The notes: generated by a model not told the origin, from the sequence alone. DNA of 64,000 bases from Clostridia bacterium (GCA_017414505.1 JAFQLQ010000029.1:1-64000), one strand, 5' to 3'; positions 1 to 8,511 are shown, numbered from the stretch's first letter. Numbers and translations are program-made.

Positions 1-371
1 AATCGTTCATTCTTCTTGTTTTTAGCTGCTGTCAACGGCCTTTCGTATTCGGCTTTTGTCAGTTCTTTTTCTTTATCAGCAAATATCCGGCGTTGTATTT
101 TTAGTGTTTTGACTTTCAAATCGTACCAATTCATATACATAAATAAAGCATTTAGTGATGATAAAATTGAATTTACACTCGCAGGCAGATATTTCTCACA
201 TAGCTCCTTTTTATAGGCAAGCACCACCGATTTTTCAACACTTTTACCGCCGAGCCATTCACGGAAGAAGCGAATATCACGCATATATTTCTCTATGGTG
301 TTATCGCTCTTTTCTTCCTCATACAGATATAGTTCAAATTTTTTCACGATTTCATTTGTAATATTTTTCAT
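1..371 (-). CDS. Tyrosine recombinase/integrase, N-terminal part (runs off the window)
   Basis: The reading frame starts at ATG 371, preceded by an AAGGCGG ribosome binding site, and stays open to the left edge, giving about 123 residues. It begins MKNITNEIVKKFELYLYEEE and continues with a helical segment containing SDNTIEKYMRDIRFFREWL, the signature of the SAM-like core-binding domain of phage-type integrases. The end (residues about 105-123) matches the linker that precedes the catalytic domain, so the R-H-R-Y catalytic residues lie outside the window. Such enzymes catalyse site-specific strand exchange to integrate or excise mobile elements. The truncated MobL-like gene at 2912-3523 on the same strand supports a mobile-element origin. 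Recombinase identity is fairly sure; whether the whole gene is intact cannot be seen. Confidence 0.8.
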   Translation of the reverse strand, partial: MKNITNEIVKKFELYLYEEEKSDNTIEKYMRDIRFFREWLGGKSVEKSVVLAYKKELCEKYLPASVNSILSSLNALFMYMNWYDLKVKTLKIQRRIFADKEKELTKAEYERPLTAAKNKKNER

Positions 372-432
372 TGTATCAACCGCCTTTCAAGGTTATATTT
401 TACCATAGAAATAAAATTATCCTTGAAATGCA

Positions 433-458
433 AAAATGACAACCCTCTCGGGGTTGCC
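433..458 (-). terminator. Rho-independent terminator of the LRR-SLH gene
   Basis: On the minus strand an 8-bp stem (GGCAACCC/GGGTTGTC, one G-T pair) with a CGAGA loop is followed by ATTTTT. It lies 24 bases after the stop of the 482-2713 gene and ahead of the recombinase gene. Confidence 0.75.
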
Positions 459-481
459 ATTTCGCTAAAACATTTTTATTT

Positions 482-2713
482 TCAATCAAACAATCTTTCC
501 AATTCGAGAATATTTCCTGTTTCTATATCACATTCAAACATATATTCTCCTGCCGAATATACCTTTTCACTTCCGCAAAGCTGATTATACAAACGAAATG
601 TATCGGAAACTTTGGCACTATAGCGAATTATATTTTTATCTTCATCTATTTCCAATTTAGATGTCAGGTTTCCGCCAGTATAAAATCCTGATACACCTCC
701 GCTTTTGCGGAAAATATAAATAACATCGCTTCCACCGTAGTGTCGTACATTCCATACGCCTTGCAGTATGGTATAATCATCAAATACAAACTCTTTTTCT
801 TCCAATGTTACCCATCCTCTGCCGGCAGGATTGCCCTCTGTCACTTTTTCTTTCTCAAATTCCATTTCGAGAAGCGGTGCAATATTTTTATTTTTCCGGC
901 TTATGGGCGCATTTTCATAAAGTCTTAAGAACGTTGCAATAGCTTGCTCAATGGTGTAGTTATCAAGCGGTGCAAACATATCATCCCCAACACCCTGCAT
1001 AACACCAAGTTGATTTATTTGGTAAACATCTTCTTTAGCCCAATCCGCAATCGAATTATCATCGACAAATAAATAATCATTCGATTCTTCTTCAACTGTG
1101 CCATAATTTCTGTAAACACGCATAAGCATTGCCGCAGCTTCCTGACGGGTAATGTCTCCGTTCGGGTTAAACTCAGTATCGCTTATACCATTTACGATGC
1201 CTATGTTATAGGCTGCAATTACTGATTCATAGTATAAAAAATCTTCCGTCCTTTCAAAGGGTTCCGCCATAGTTATCTGAATATTTGAATTGTACTCATA
1301 CTCGTTATCACCCGACATAAAAGGATTTCCGTTTCTGTCCGGCTTAGCGTGGCAATATGCATTCAAAAACGCACTATTGACATAACCATACTTCTCGTAG
1401 TCAACTGCTGACCAAGTTTTTAATCGTGACGCACTGGAATAACCATAAGAAAATGACAGAAAATCCATTGCCATCTTTGCAAATTCGGCACGGGTAATGT
1501 TTCGCTTGTAGTTTTCACGAAGTGCAATTGAAACAAAGCCTAATTTTATAGCCTTTTCAACCTCAGGCTTTGCCCAAGCAGAAATCATATCTTCACCCAT
1601 TGTATCAAGAGGCTCAAATCTTGTTTCGATACATACACCTGTTTCAAGGTCGGCTTTATAATAATATGTTCCTGCATCATGCAAAACAACATAGTTACCA
1701 TTATATAAATTTCCTGCTGAACGCTCTTTGAAGGAAACATTAAAAGTAACATATTTTCCATCTTCTGAAATTTTTATATCGTTATGTTCCGGCAAAGCCC
1801 ACGGGTCTTCTCTTGATACTCCCTGTGACAGGCTCACCGTTTCGCCGTTTTCACGGACAAGCATGAGGCCTGGTCCTGTTCTATGTGGTGCGCCCACAAC
1901 CTGCAAATATAAAACAGCTCCATAATCAGTATCAATGACATCATAAACCTTGTGTATATTTGACTCAATAAATTCTGAAATATCATATTTGCTTTCAAAA
2001 TTTACTTTTTCATCCTCAAGCACACTATTTTCGCTTTCAATAGCTATAAAATTAAACCCATTATCTTTTGCAAACTTTTCTATATTACTTCCGGATTTTC
2101 CTTGTATTATTATATTTAATGCTTCTGTAAACACTCTTGGATTTACTTTTTTAACACGTGGCTCACATTTATAAAAATTATACTTGAATTCATTAGTTAT
2201 ATTTATTACATCTCCGTAAAAAATTATATTTTTAAGGTTCGGACAATCAGCAACAAACAATGGTAAACTTTCATATTCTCCGTATATTTCTATCGTTTCC
2301 AAGTTTTCACAATATTCTATCGCTGGCATATAAGATGTGCCTCCAATGATTTTGCACGATGCAGGGATTGTAACTTTTTTAAGTGCAGAGCAGTTTGATA
2401 TCGAATAAGCAGATATTTCTTCGATTCCATCCATAAACTCAATTTCCTCTACTGCGATATTACTAAAGGTCATAGAACTTATTTTTTTAATTTTTTTATC
2501 GCCAATATAAGCAGGTACGATGAGTTTTTTATAAATCTTCCCACCGTCATTACTCGAAAGGAACACACTCTCGTTTTCTTCATCATATTTAAAAATTTCA
2601 TCATATTCAGTTCCATTTTCTGTTGCAAATACATTGAAGGGAATTGCAGCCCACACTAACAGACAACAAAGTGTCAAACAAATCAGACTTCTCATTTCAA
2701 AACTTTTTTTCAT
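482..2713 (-). CDS. Secreted BspA-like leucine-rich-repeat protein with three SLH repeats
   Basis: A 743-residue protein with an N-terminal signal peptide (hydrophobic residues about 9-30, ending VFA). Residues about 55-215 show BspA/TpLRR-type repeats (for example VTIPASCKIIGG and LETIEIYGEYESL), a fold used in bacterial surface proteins for binding. Residues 240-370 form an unrecognised beta-rich region. Three SLH repeats follow at about 378-420, 495-540 and 548-605, with typical ITRAEFAKM and ITRQEAAAMLMR signatures, although the third is weak. A further domain of about 130 residues closes the protein. SLH repeats bind pyruvylated secondary cell-wall polymer, so the protein should be displayed on the cell surface. 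The start is set by AGGAGG at 2722-2727. It lies between recombinase and relaxase remnants and may be cargo of a mobile element. The ligand is unknown. Confidence 0.85.
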   Translation of the reverse strand: MKKSFEMRSLICLTLCCLLVWAAIPFNVFATENGTEYDEIFKYDEENESVFLSSNDGGKIYKKLIVPAYIGDKKIKKISSMTFSNIAVEEIEFMDGIEEISAYSISNCSALKKVTIPASCKIIGGTSYMPAIEYCENLETIEIYGEYESLPLFVADCPNLKNIIFYGDVINITNEFKYNFYKCEPRVKKVNPRVFTEALNIIIQGKSGSNIEKFAKDNGFNFIAIESENSVLEDEKVNFESKYDISEFIESNIHKVYDVIDTDYGAVLYLQVVGAPHRTGPGLMLVRENGETVSLSQGVSREDPWALPEHNDIKISEDGKYVTFNVSFKERSAGNLYNGNYVVLHDAGTYYYKADLETGVCIETRFEPLDTMGEDMISAWAKPEVEKAIKLGFVSIALRENYKRNITRAEFAKMAMDFLSFSYGYSSASRLKTWSAVDYEKYGYVNSAFLNAYCHAKPDRNGNPFMSGDNEYEYNSNIQITMAEPFERTEDFLYYESVIAAYNIGIVNGISDTEFNPNGDITRQEAAAMLMRVYRNYGTVEEESNDYLFVDDNSIADWAKEDVYQINQLGVMQGVGDDMFAPLDNYTIEQAIATFLRLYENAPISRKNKNIAPLLEMEFEKEKVTEGNPAGRGWVTLEEKEFVFDDYTILQGVWNVRHYGGSDVIYIFRKSGGVSGFYTGGNLTSKLEIDEDKNIIRYSAKVSDTFRLYNQLCGSEKVYSAGEYMFECDIETGNILELERLFD

Positions 2714-2730
2714 AACTAAAACCTCCTTCT

Positions 2731-2769
2731 AAACAAAAAGGTGCGCAAACCCATGCAGATTTACGCACC
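2731..2769 (-). terminator. Intrinsic terminator just ahead of the LRR-SLH start, possible attenuator
   Basis: On the minus strand GGTGCG...CGCACC pairs over 12 positions (with G-T pairs) around a short loop and is followed by TTTTTG. It ends only a few bases before the AGGAGG of the 482-2713 gene and lies downstream of a promoter-like sequence at 2845-2873. It could simply end transcription from the mobilisation fragment, or it could control readthrough into the SLH gene. Confidence 0.6.
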
Positions 2770-2844
2770 ATACCATATAAACCTTGGCATAAGGTTTAAA
2801 AGAAATTCCTCGTTGTTTACGAGACACCATTTAATTGTATTGAC

Positions 2845-2873
2845 ATTATATCATATAATTTAAACATTTACAA
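2845..2873 (-). promoter_or_regulatory. Putative sigma-A promoter of the LRR-SLH gene
   Basis: On the minus strand TTGTAA (2868-2873) and TATAAT (2845-2850) are separated by 17 bp. Transcription starting near 2838 would give a leader of about 125 bases with three possible hairpins: the ACGAG/CTCGT stem near 2808-2823, AAACCTT/AAGGTTT at 2779-2797, and the terminator at 2731-2769. Confidence 0.55.
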
Positions 2874-2911
2874 TACTTTTACTACAATTTCAGCATTTTA
2901 CCAATAACTTT

Positions 2912-3523
2912 TTATAACTCCCATTCTTCGTCATCGTGGCTCTGCTGTTTTGGTTTGGGATATGTTTGTTCTTGCTGTTGCTTTCTATAAGCCTTTAATT
3001 TGCGTATAATCGAAGAACGCTCGGAATACAAGTCCTCGTGTAACTCATTGTCGGTTTTGCGTATGCTTTCCTTAAAGGTATCTCTTGAAAAGTTATCCTC
3101 GTAAGCTGCTTTCAGTTCTGTTTCCGCCTCTTGTTCGGCTTGCGGTCTTATCCGCAGCCTTTCCTCTATAAGCTCCATACTATCCATATCAGCAGTTTTC
3201 ATATAAAGCTCGTCAAATTCCTGCAAAGCATTTTTAATGCCGTTCTCGCAATTATCGGTATGTCTTTCCATTTTAGCAAGTGCATCTGTGATGTCATATA
3301 TACGGTCATTTATCTTTGATATGTCTTTATCATCAGCACAGCCTAATTCTTTGAGTAACATAGATTTTTCAGATTTCAATTCCTCTATCTGCTCGGACAG
3401 AGTATTTATTTTTCCTATCAGTTCACTTCGCTTGAAAATCTGCAATTTAGGTATTTTATCAAGCTCTGCTTTCAGCTTCGTGCGTTCTGCAACTTTTTCT
3501 TTTATCTCTGTATATAGTTTCAA
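2912..3523 (-). pseudogene. 5'-truncated fragment resembling the C-terminus of a MobA/MobL-type relaxase
   Basis: A 203-residue open frame from TTG 3523, highly charged and predicted to be coiled coil over most of its length (residues about 1-115), ending in a Gln-rich tail (QQQEQTYPKPKQQSHDDEEW). The pattern EIKEKVAERTKLKAEL plus IEELKSEKSMLLKELG is one I associate with the C-terminal part of clostridial MobL relaxases, which nick plasmid or element DNA before conjugation. The catalytic N-terminal domain is absent: the frame continues open upstream for about 30 codons with no ATG and no clear ribosome binding site, then meets TAA near 3615. This suggests loss of the 5' part. It may be non-functional; an independent coiled-coil protein is the alternative. 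Confidence 0.5.
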
Positions 3524-3642
3524 ATGCTTGAAAGAGATATAAAAGTTGAACGATAGAGTTGTATTTTCAAGGATTTTAGCTTGTATAGTTTACAAGTTAA
3601 TGTTTATCCGTTAAAATGGGCATCTGCCGTTCCGCACATAAG

Positions 3643-3679
3643 TTAAGGGCATATCGCTAATAAAACGGTATGCCCTTAA
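3643..3679 (-). terminator. Inverted repeat downstream of the SLH operon, probable terminator
   Basis: A perfect 11-bp inverted repeat (TTAAGGGCATA/TATGCCCTTAA) with a 15-base loop lies 64 bases after the stop of the 3743-4888 gene. There is no long T tract on either strand, so termination is likely but not certain. Confidence 0.45.
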
Positions 3680-3742
3680 AAGTTGTGTTATTTACTTGTT
3701 GGCTTCAATAAGTCTGCCGCTATCCGGATAACTGCATTCAGA

Positions 3743-4888
3743 CTAAATTGCTCTTTTAAGAAATGTTACAATTTGCCCTCTTGTACAAGTCATATCAGGA
3801 GAGAAGGTGGTTTCACTTGTACCTGAAGTAATGCCGTTTTTCACTGCCCAGGCAACCGCCTTTGCGTAATCGGCGTTAGCCGGTACATCCGTAAATGTGC
3901 TTACTGTACCCACATCAGGTGAGCCTGCGTTTTTCCAAAGATACACAACAGTTGATGCACGTGTACAGGGGGTATTCGCAGCAAACTCATTTCCGCTTAT
4001 CATATTTTTTTCATATGCCCACATAGCAGGATAATAATAATAGTGACCGCCGTTAATGTCTGCAAACGGATTTTCTATAGCCGATACAGGTGAGTTTACA
4101 GCTCTCCATAAAAATGTGAGAATCTGAGCTCTTGTACAGGTGTTTTTCGGAGCAAACTCTGTTTCAGATATTCCTGATGTTATATTTCTTTGTAATGCCC
4201 ATTCAACAGCTTCTGCAAAATAATCGCTTTTATTAACATCCTTGCAAAGGCAAAGCTTCGGAATGGTAAGTTTTATATCTATATCCGTTTCTGCCACACC
4301 GTTTACTGCGCGCAATGTACCTTTGAAATAACCTGCCTTTTCTGTTGTTGCTTTTTCAATATCTACAGCGTCGCCCTTCCATCCGAGAACAGTTCCTTTT
4401 TTGCAGGCAGCCTGTGCAACGTCACGAACAGTTATGTAGCCCGTCATATTGCTCATATTCATAACATCCAATGCAGCCAGTACATTATTTACATCCTCTT
4501 CAAGTGCAGCCTTTGCATCAACATCTGTTCCTGCCTTCGGAATTACAATACGTACTAAATAGTGCTGTGTAAAATCATATTTTTCTCCGGTCTTCTGAGT
4601 GAAAAGAAAATTTGCAGAAACTGAGCCTTCTTTTTCTGCAGTTGCGTTATAAACCTTAAAATTAGAGGTGTAGTCATAATCCAATGTAATATTATACTCT
4701 TCCGGAATAAGCGCCTGAACTGCAGCTTTAAAATCATCCTCACTCATATCGTTATATACCGCTACTGTATCCTTCTTTGCTTTTACGGCAGCAATTGCCT
4801 CGTCCAGATAATCTACCACAGCATATGATGAAAATGCTGTTGAAAGAAGTAAAACTGCCGTAAGAATTAAACCTGTTATTTTTTTCAT
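3743..4888 (-). CDS. Secreted protein with three C-terminal SLH repeats
   Basis: A 381-residue protein with a clear signal peptide (residues 1-23, MKKITGLILTAVLLLSTAFS). Residues about 25-215 are an unrecognised domain without metal- or nucleotide-binding signatures. Three well-conserved SLH repeats fill residues about 215-381, each with the CTRAQILTFLWRA or CTRGQIVTFLKRA type of signature. They are nearly the same in sequence and order as the SLH block of the CAP protein at 4926-6179. The ATG at 4888 has an AAAGGAG site. The gene follows the CAP gene by 37 bases with no terminator between, so the two are probably co-transcribed from the MerR-type promoter. It is a cell-wall-anchored surface protein by SLH function; its N-terminal role is unknown. 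Confidence 0.85.
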   Translation of the reverse strand: MKKITGLILTAVLLLSTAFSSYAVVDYLDEAIAAVKAKKDTVAVYNDMSEDDFKAAVQALIPEEYNITLDYDYTSNFKVYNATAEKEGSVSANFLFTQKTGEKYDFTQHYLVRIVIPKAGTDVDAKAALEEDVNNVLAALDVMNMSNMTGYITVRDVAQAACKKGTVLGWKGDAVDIEKATTEKAGYFKGTLRAVNGVAETDIDIKLTIPKLCLCKDVNKSDYFAEAVEWALQRNITSGISETEFAPKNTCTRAQILTFLWRAVNSPVSAIENPFADINGGHYYYYPAMWAYEKNMISGNEFAANTPCTRASTVVYLWKNAGSPDVGTVSTFTDVPANADYAKAVAWAVKNGITSGTSETTFSPDMTCTRGQIVTFLKRAI

Positions 4889-4925
4889 ATTGATTGTCTC
4901 CTTTGTTTTATAATTTTTTTATAAT

Positions 4926-6179
4926 TTATTTTATTGCTCTGTTTAAAAACGTTACAATTTGTCCTCTTGTGCAAGTCATATCGGGAGAGAAAGTGTTCTC
5001 ACTCATACCTGAGGTGACACCGTTTTGTACCGCCCAGCTAACCGCCTTTGCGTAATCAGCATCAGCACTCACATCTGTAAAAGTGTCCACAGTACCCATA
5101 TCAGGTGAGCCTGCATTCTTCCAGAGATACATAACTGTTAAAGCCCGTGTACAAGGTGCAGTTGCACTAAACTTGCCTCCGCTTACCATCCCCTTCTGAT
5201 ATGCCCACACTGCGGCATCATAATAATAGTGTCCGCTGCTGACATTCGTAAAGGGGTTTGGAGCTGTTGCTTTGGGTGAGCCTACCGCACGCCACAAAAA
5301 TGTAAGAATCTGTGCTCTTGTACAGGTGTCGTTGGGTGAGAAGGTAGTCTCACTTGTACCTGAGGTAATGTTTTTTTCCACAGCCCAGCTAACTGCCGAA
5401 GCGTAGTACGCATCGGGTTTTACATCAATAAAAGTAACATTCTGAGGTTCTTCTGAGTCTTCAATCAGTACCGGCGGAACAGGGCTTTGTGTTGCAGGGC
5501 CGTATCTGTATGTAAAAACAGGAAGATTTGGTGCATTGATTCTCGGTGTGTAGTTGCCATTTTCTTCCTTCATTGCCTCAAAGGAAAGAGGCATATATGA
5601 AACATAGCCGTTTGCAGTTGTCAATGTGAGATAAACCTCGGAAATTTCTCTTGAATTTAAGCTTCTTAAGTCGGTGCTTACCTTACAGTCGACAATAGAA
5701 TCACGGGCTGTAAACTGCTGTATCCATGTGTTTTCTTTGCCGGCATATCCAACTCCCATATATCCGGCTGCGTAATTTAAAATGTTCGCACGGTGACCGG
5801 AGCTGTTCATCCATGATTCTACTACCTGTTCAGGACCGGTCTGCCCTCTTGCCGCATTTTCGCCCGTACCTTTGTGCGGGAATGATTTCGGTATTGTTGT
5901 ATAACAACCGGATCCGTCGGGTCTGGTATGTGAAAAAGAGGTTTCCAGTTCTACTGCACGAATATCGCACGATGCCTGAAGTTCAGAAACCATAGATAAT
6001 GACTGAAGTCCAGCGTTTGCACGCTCAATATTGATCAGTTTTAAAACTTCCCATTCATAATCCGACGCAATGGCTTTTATTTCGTCAGGCAGGGTTTTTG
6101 AGTCTGCTACAGCTGAAACACTTATTATGCCCATAAGCATACATACACATAAAAGCATACTGAAAATTCTTTTTTGCAT
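4926..6179 (-). CDS. Secreted CAP/SCP-domain protein with three SLH repeats
   Basis: A 417-residue protein with a signal peptide (1-25). Residues about 41-158 form a CAP (cysteine-rich secretory/antigen 5/PR-1, YkwD-like) domain. The four usual pocket residues are visible: H84 in SFSHTRPDGS, E107 in GTGENAARG, E121 in VESWMNSSGH and H129. Residues about 245-417 hold three SLH repeats very similar to those of the neighbouring gene. The AGGAGG site upstream fixes ATG 6179. Bacterial CAP proteins are secreted and often linked to envelope or spore functions; the biochemical activity is unknown. Transcription probably starts at the MerR-type promoter at 6299-6329, divergent from the MerR gene, giving a leader of about 110 bases. 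Confidence 0.9.
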   Translation of the reverse strand: MQKRIFSMLLCVCMLMGIISVSAVADSKTLPDEIKAIASDYEWEVLKLINIERANAGLQSLSMVSELQASCDIRAVELETSFSHTRPDGSGCYTTIPKSFPHKGTGENAARGQTGPEQVVESWMNSSGHRANILNYAAGYMGVGYAGKENTWIQQFTARDSIVDCKVSTDLRSLNSREISEVYLTLTTANGYVSYMPLSFEAMKEENGNYTPRINAPNLPVFTYRYGPATQSPVPPVLIEDSEEPQNVTFIDVKPDAYYASAVSWAVEKNITSGTSETTFSPNDTCTRAQILTFLWRAVGSPKATAPNPFTNVSSGHYYYDAAVWAYQKGMVSGGKFSATAPCTRALTVMYLWKNAGSPDMGTVDTFTDVSADADYAKAVSWAVQNGVTSGMSENTFSPDMTCTRGQIVTFLNRAIK

Positions 6180-6298
6180 TTCGTTATTCCTCCTTTGATA
6201 TAAATTTTTTTAATTACCAGCATATTTACTTCTAAATGCAGACAGTCTGAAACTATTTTCCGCATTATCTTGAAAAAAATATATAATATGCTATACTG

Positions 6299-6329
6299 AT
6301 TATACACCGTCCCTTAAGGTACGATGCAA
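6299..6329 (-). promoter_or_regulatory. MerR-type promoter with 19-bp spacer and central dyad
   Basis: On the minus strand TTGCAT (6324-6329) and TATAAT (6299-6304) are separated by exactly 19 bp. The spacer carries the near-perfect palindrome CGTACCTTAAGGGACG. An over-long 19-bp spacer containing the operator is the hallmark of promoters activated by MerR-family regulators through DNA untwisting. The promoter points at the CAP-SLH gene and the MerR gene is adjacent and divergent. Confidence 0.8.
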
Positions 6330-6384
6330 TAGTTTTTTAGTAATTTTTCAAAAACTTTAAAAAAATGCGAACGAGGACTTTTAT

Positions 6385-7149
6385 ATGAATAACAAAAACT
6401 TATTTTCCATAGGAGAGATTGCAAAAGCCGTTGGAATTACAAGAAAAGCGATATTAAATTATGAGATAAAAGGGCTTATAAAGCCGGACAAAAAATCCGG
6501 AACCACCGGCAACAGGTATTACACCATTGATACCTTTACTCAGATTCGTACAATCAGAACTTTTCAGAATTTGGGGCTTTCCCTTGATGAAATCCGTGAA
6601 TACTTTAACGATACATCTGATTTAGAGCCAATAATAAACCGTCTTGAAAAAATGAGGGATGAGCTTAATCTCACTATAGAAAAACTGAAAGAAAGAACTC
6701 ATAAAACAAACGATATTATTAAAAAAATTACTATTGAGCCGCAAACAATCTACATTCGTACATACAACACCGTTACAATTACTGAAAAAACCAAGCTTCT
6801 GCGTAATACGGCTCTTGAAGCAATGCGTGAATACGGAACAGACACAACAAGGCGTATGTATTTTACCGAGTATTCCATAGACCGCCCCGAAGAAATTGCT
6901 TATTGTGTTGCCGTGCCTCCCGAAAGCGAAGGCGAATATATAAAAAAAATTTCTGAACTCAAAGCACTATCTTTATTTCACCACGGAGCTTATGAGGATA
7001 TTTCCACTGCACGAAAAAGGTTACTTAAGTATGCAGAAGAGAATAATATCAAACTCTCCGGCACGTTCCGTAACCTTTATCTTGAAGGCCCTCCGCAGCA
7101 CAAGGACAAAAGTAAGTTTATCACACAGATAATTGCGATAATCACATAA
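6385..7149 (+). CDS. MerR-family transcriptional regulator with GyrI-like effector domain
   Basis: A 254-residue protein. Residues 8-75 are a MerR winged helix-turn-helix (SIGEIAKAVGITRKAILNYE, then a wing ending GNRYYTIDTF). Residues about 78-120 form the long dimerisation helix. Residues about 125-254 resemble the GyrI-like ligand-binding domain of BmrR-type regulators, including a conserved-looking LYLEGPPQHKDKSKF near the C-terminus. The expected role is ligand-dependent activation of a promoter with a 19-bp spacer, and such a promoter lies immediately upstream at 6299-6329, directed at the CAP-SLH gene. The start ATG 6385 follows GAGGAC. It is the only plus-strand gene in the first 35 kb. 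The ligand is unknown; amphipathic drugs, peptides or wall-active compounds are possible. Confidence 0.88.
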   Translation: MNNKNLFSIGEIAKAVGITRKAILNYEIKGLIKPDKKSGTTGNRYYTIDTFTQIRTIRTFQNLGLSLDEIREYFNDTSDLEPIINRLEKMRDELNLTIEKLKERTHKTNDIIKKITIEPQTIYIRTYNTVTITEKTKLLRNTALEAMREYGTDTTRRMYFTEYSIDRPEEIAYCVAVPPESEGEYIKKISELKALSLFHHGAYEDISTARKRLLKYAEENNIKLSGTFRNLYLEGPPQHKDKSKFITQIIAIIT

Positions 7150-7166
7150 TTTTCGTTATACAATAA

Positions 7167-7195
7167 GAGCAGTTCTCTTTTTAAGAAAACCGCTC
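7167..7195. repeat. 29-bp hairpin repeat, copy 1 (terminator-like)
   Basis: This copy differs by one base from the copy at 7438-7466. The outer arms (GAGCAGTT/AACCGCTC, one mismatch) can form a hairpin just after the MerR stop, so it may end plus-strand transcription. Confidence 0.6.
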
Positions 7196-7257
7196 AGACT
7201 GTCGAAAAAGTCGGTCTACCGCAGAAAAATTATTTATCAATGAAAAAGTGCCGGTGA

Positions 7258-7306
7258 AAAGCCTCTCACTTTGGGAGAGGTGTCACGAAGTGACGGAGAG
7301 GGTAAA
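7258..7306. repeat. Dispersed extragenic palindromic repeat (REP-like)
   Basis: It contains two adjacent hairpins: CCTCTC/GGGAGAGG and TGTCAC-GAA-GTGACG. The TGTCACGAAGTGA core recurs at about 18385-18400 in the window. Repeats of this type, with the TCACGAAGTGA core, are common between genes in clostridial gut genomes. Confidence 0.6.
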
Positions 7307-7437
7307 AGCCTTACGGCTACTGCTTTTCGCCAAAATGAGCCTTGCCGTACTTTAGTACTGTCTGCATTCATTTTGACGAAATATACCTTCCTTTTTCGGC
7401 ATCTGCCAGCGTGTCGATAGGTTTATCAACACGCTGA

Positions 7438-7466
7438 GAGCAGTTCTCTTTTTAAGAAAACTGCTC
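7438..7466. repeat. 29-bp hairpin repeat, copy 2 (terminator-like)
   Basis: Direct repeat of 7167-7195. Here the 8-bp outer stem GAGCAGTT/AACTGCTC is perfect. It lies 17 bases after the stop of the SIS gene and probably ends minus-strand transcription of cluster A. Confidence 0.6.
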
Positions 7467-7482
7467 GTAAAATATTTTAATT

Positions 7483-8511
7483 TTATTTAACTATTCTTTT
7501 TACAACTCTTGATAAAAATCCGGGGTTTCCGCCCTTTTTGATGGTGTAATAGTCGTAAGCAAGCTCAAAGGGAACTATTTCTACAATTGATGCATAGATA
7601 TCTTCTTCAAAATCAACATAGAAAACCTGCATTTTATCGGTTGCCTTAATTTCTCTGTTATCAGTTACCATAAGAACTTTTCCGCCGTATTCAATAACGT
7701 TATTGCAAACAATCGCCATACTTTCATAAAAGTCCGGCTGAGTATTAAATGAAAGCACGTTAAACCCCGGTCTTATAAGCTCAATCGGCCCGTGAATAAA
7801 CTGTCCGGGAGTATAACGTGAACCGTAGAATTTAGCGGTTTCCTCACCAATAAGCTCCATATGGGTAGCAGATGTATAAGCATATCCGCCACCTACACAA
7901 TAAAGGCAACCGGTATCCTCCAGAGCTTCGCCAAATTCTTTTCCGATTTCGGTTTCAAAAATTCTTTCGGTTTCTTTAGCCGCACTAAGAAGTCCTTTTA
8001 TAACTTCGTCTCTTACATCTTTTTTGGCAACAAAAACCTTGGCAAAAGCAATTACTGCCGCAAGAGTATTTGTATAGCTTTTTGAAGATGAATAATTTTC
8101 AAGTCCGCAGCATACGGGAATTACAGTACCTCCGCAATTGTAAACACGGCTGTTTTTATAGTTTACAATAACAATAAGGTTATCCTTGTTTTCAATCATT
8201 CCGGTAAGCTTAACAACTTCGGGGCTTTCTCCCGACTGAGAAATTGCAACTACAAGAGTTTCGTCGTCTATAAGTGACATTGAAGTGTTCATAACATTTT
8301 CGGAATCAAGAGAAGTAGCAAAAATTCCGTTTTTTCTTAAATAGCATTCTGCAACACCGCAGGCAAAAAGTGAGCTTCCCATACCTGTTAAAAGAACCTT
8401 TTTGAAGTTCATTTTGGAAACCTTTTCCACCCAGCTTCCGTTTTCCTTAAGCTCGCTGCAGAAATCTCTTAATGCCTCGGGCTGTTGTTTAATTTCGTCT
8501 AACCAAACCAT
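7483..8511 (-). CDS. SIS-domain sugar-phosphate isomerase/deaminase (GlmS-isomerase-like)
   Basis: A 342-residue cytoplasmic protein with two SIS (sugar isomerase) domains, at about residues 35-165 and 195-325. The first shows the phosphosugar-binding signatures VLLTGMGSSLFA and AISQSGESPEVVKL. No glutaminase domain is present, so it is not a full GlmS. Proteins of this length and layout include SIS-type glucosamine-6-phosphate deaminases and fructosamine-6-phosphate deglycases. Lying last in a cluster with a GH20 hexosaminidase and a beta-mannosidase, a role in processing an amino-sugar phosphate is the best guess. The start ATG 8511 follows AAAGGAG. The exact substrate cannot be read from sequence. 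Confidence 0.8.
   Translation of the reverse strand: MVWLDEIKQQPEALRDFCSELKENGSWVEKVSKMNFKKVLLTGMGSSLFACGVAECYLRKNGIFATSLDSENVMNTSMSLIDDETLVVAISQSGESPEVVKLTGMIENKDNLIVIVNYKNSRVYNCGGTVIPVCCGLENYSSSKSYTNTLAAVIAFAKVFVAKKDVRDEVIKGLLSAAKETERIFETEIGKEFGEALEDTGCLYCVGGGYAYTSATHMELIGEETAKFYGSRYTPGQFIHGPIELIRPGFNVLSFNTQPDFYESMAIVCNNVIEYGGKVLMVTDNREIKATDKMQVFYVDFEEDIYASIVEIVPFELAYDYYTIKKGGNPGFLSRVVKRIVK

Larger units (their letters stand above)
7150..7482. other. Gene-free 333-bp spacer between convergent MerR and SIS genes
   Basis: It holds two copies of a 29-bp hairpin-forming repeat (7167-7195 and 7438-7466), an extragenic repeat at about 7258-7306 and an imperfect hairpin around 7418-7435. I see no coding frame with a ribosome binding site. 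Confidence 0.7.

Noticed and set aside
2779..2870. Match to a known riboswitch class in the LRR-SLH leader
   Set aside because: I compared it by eye with cyclic-di-GMP and other common riboswitch cores and saw no matching conserved core, so it is reported only as a candidate attenuator.
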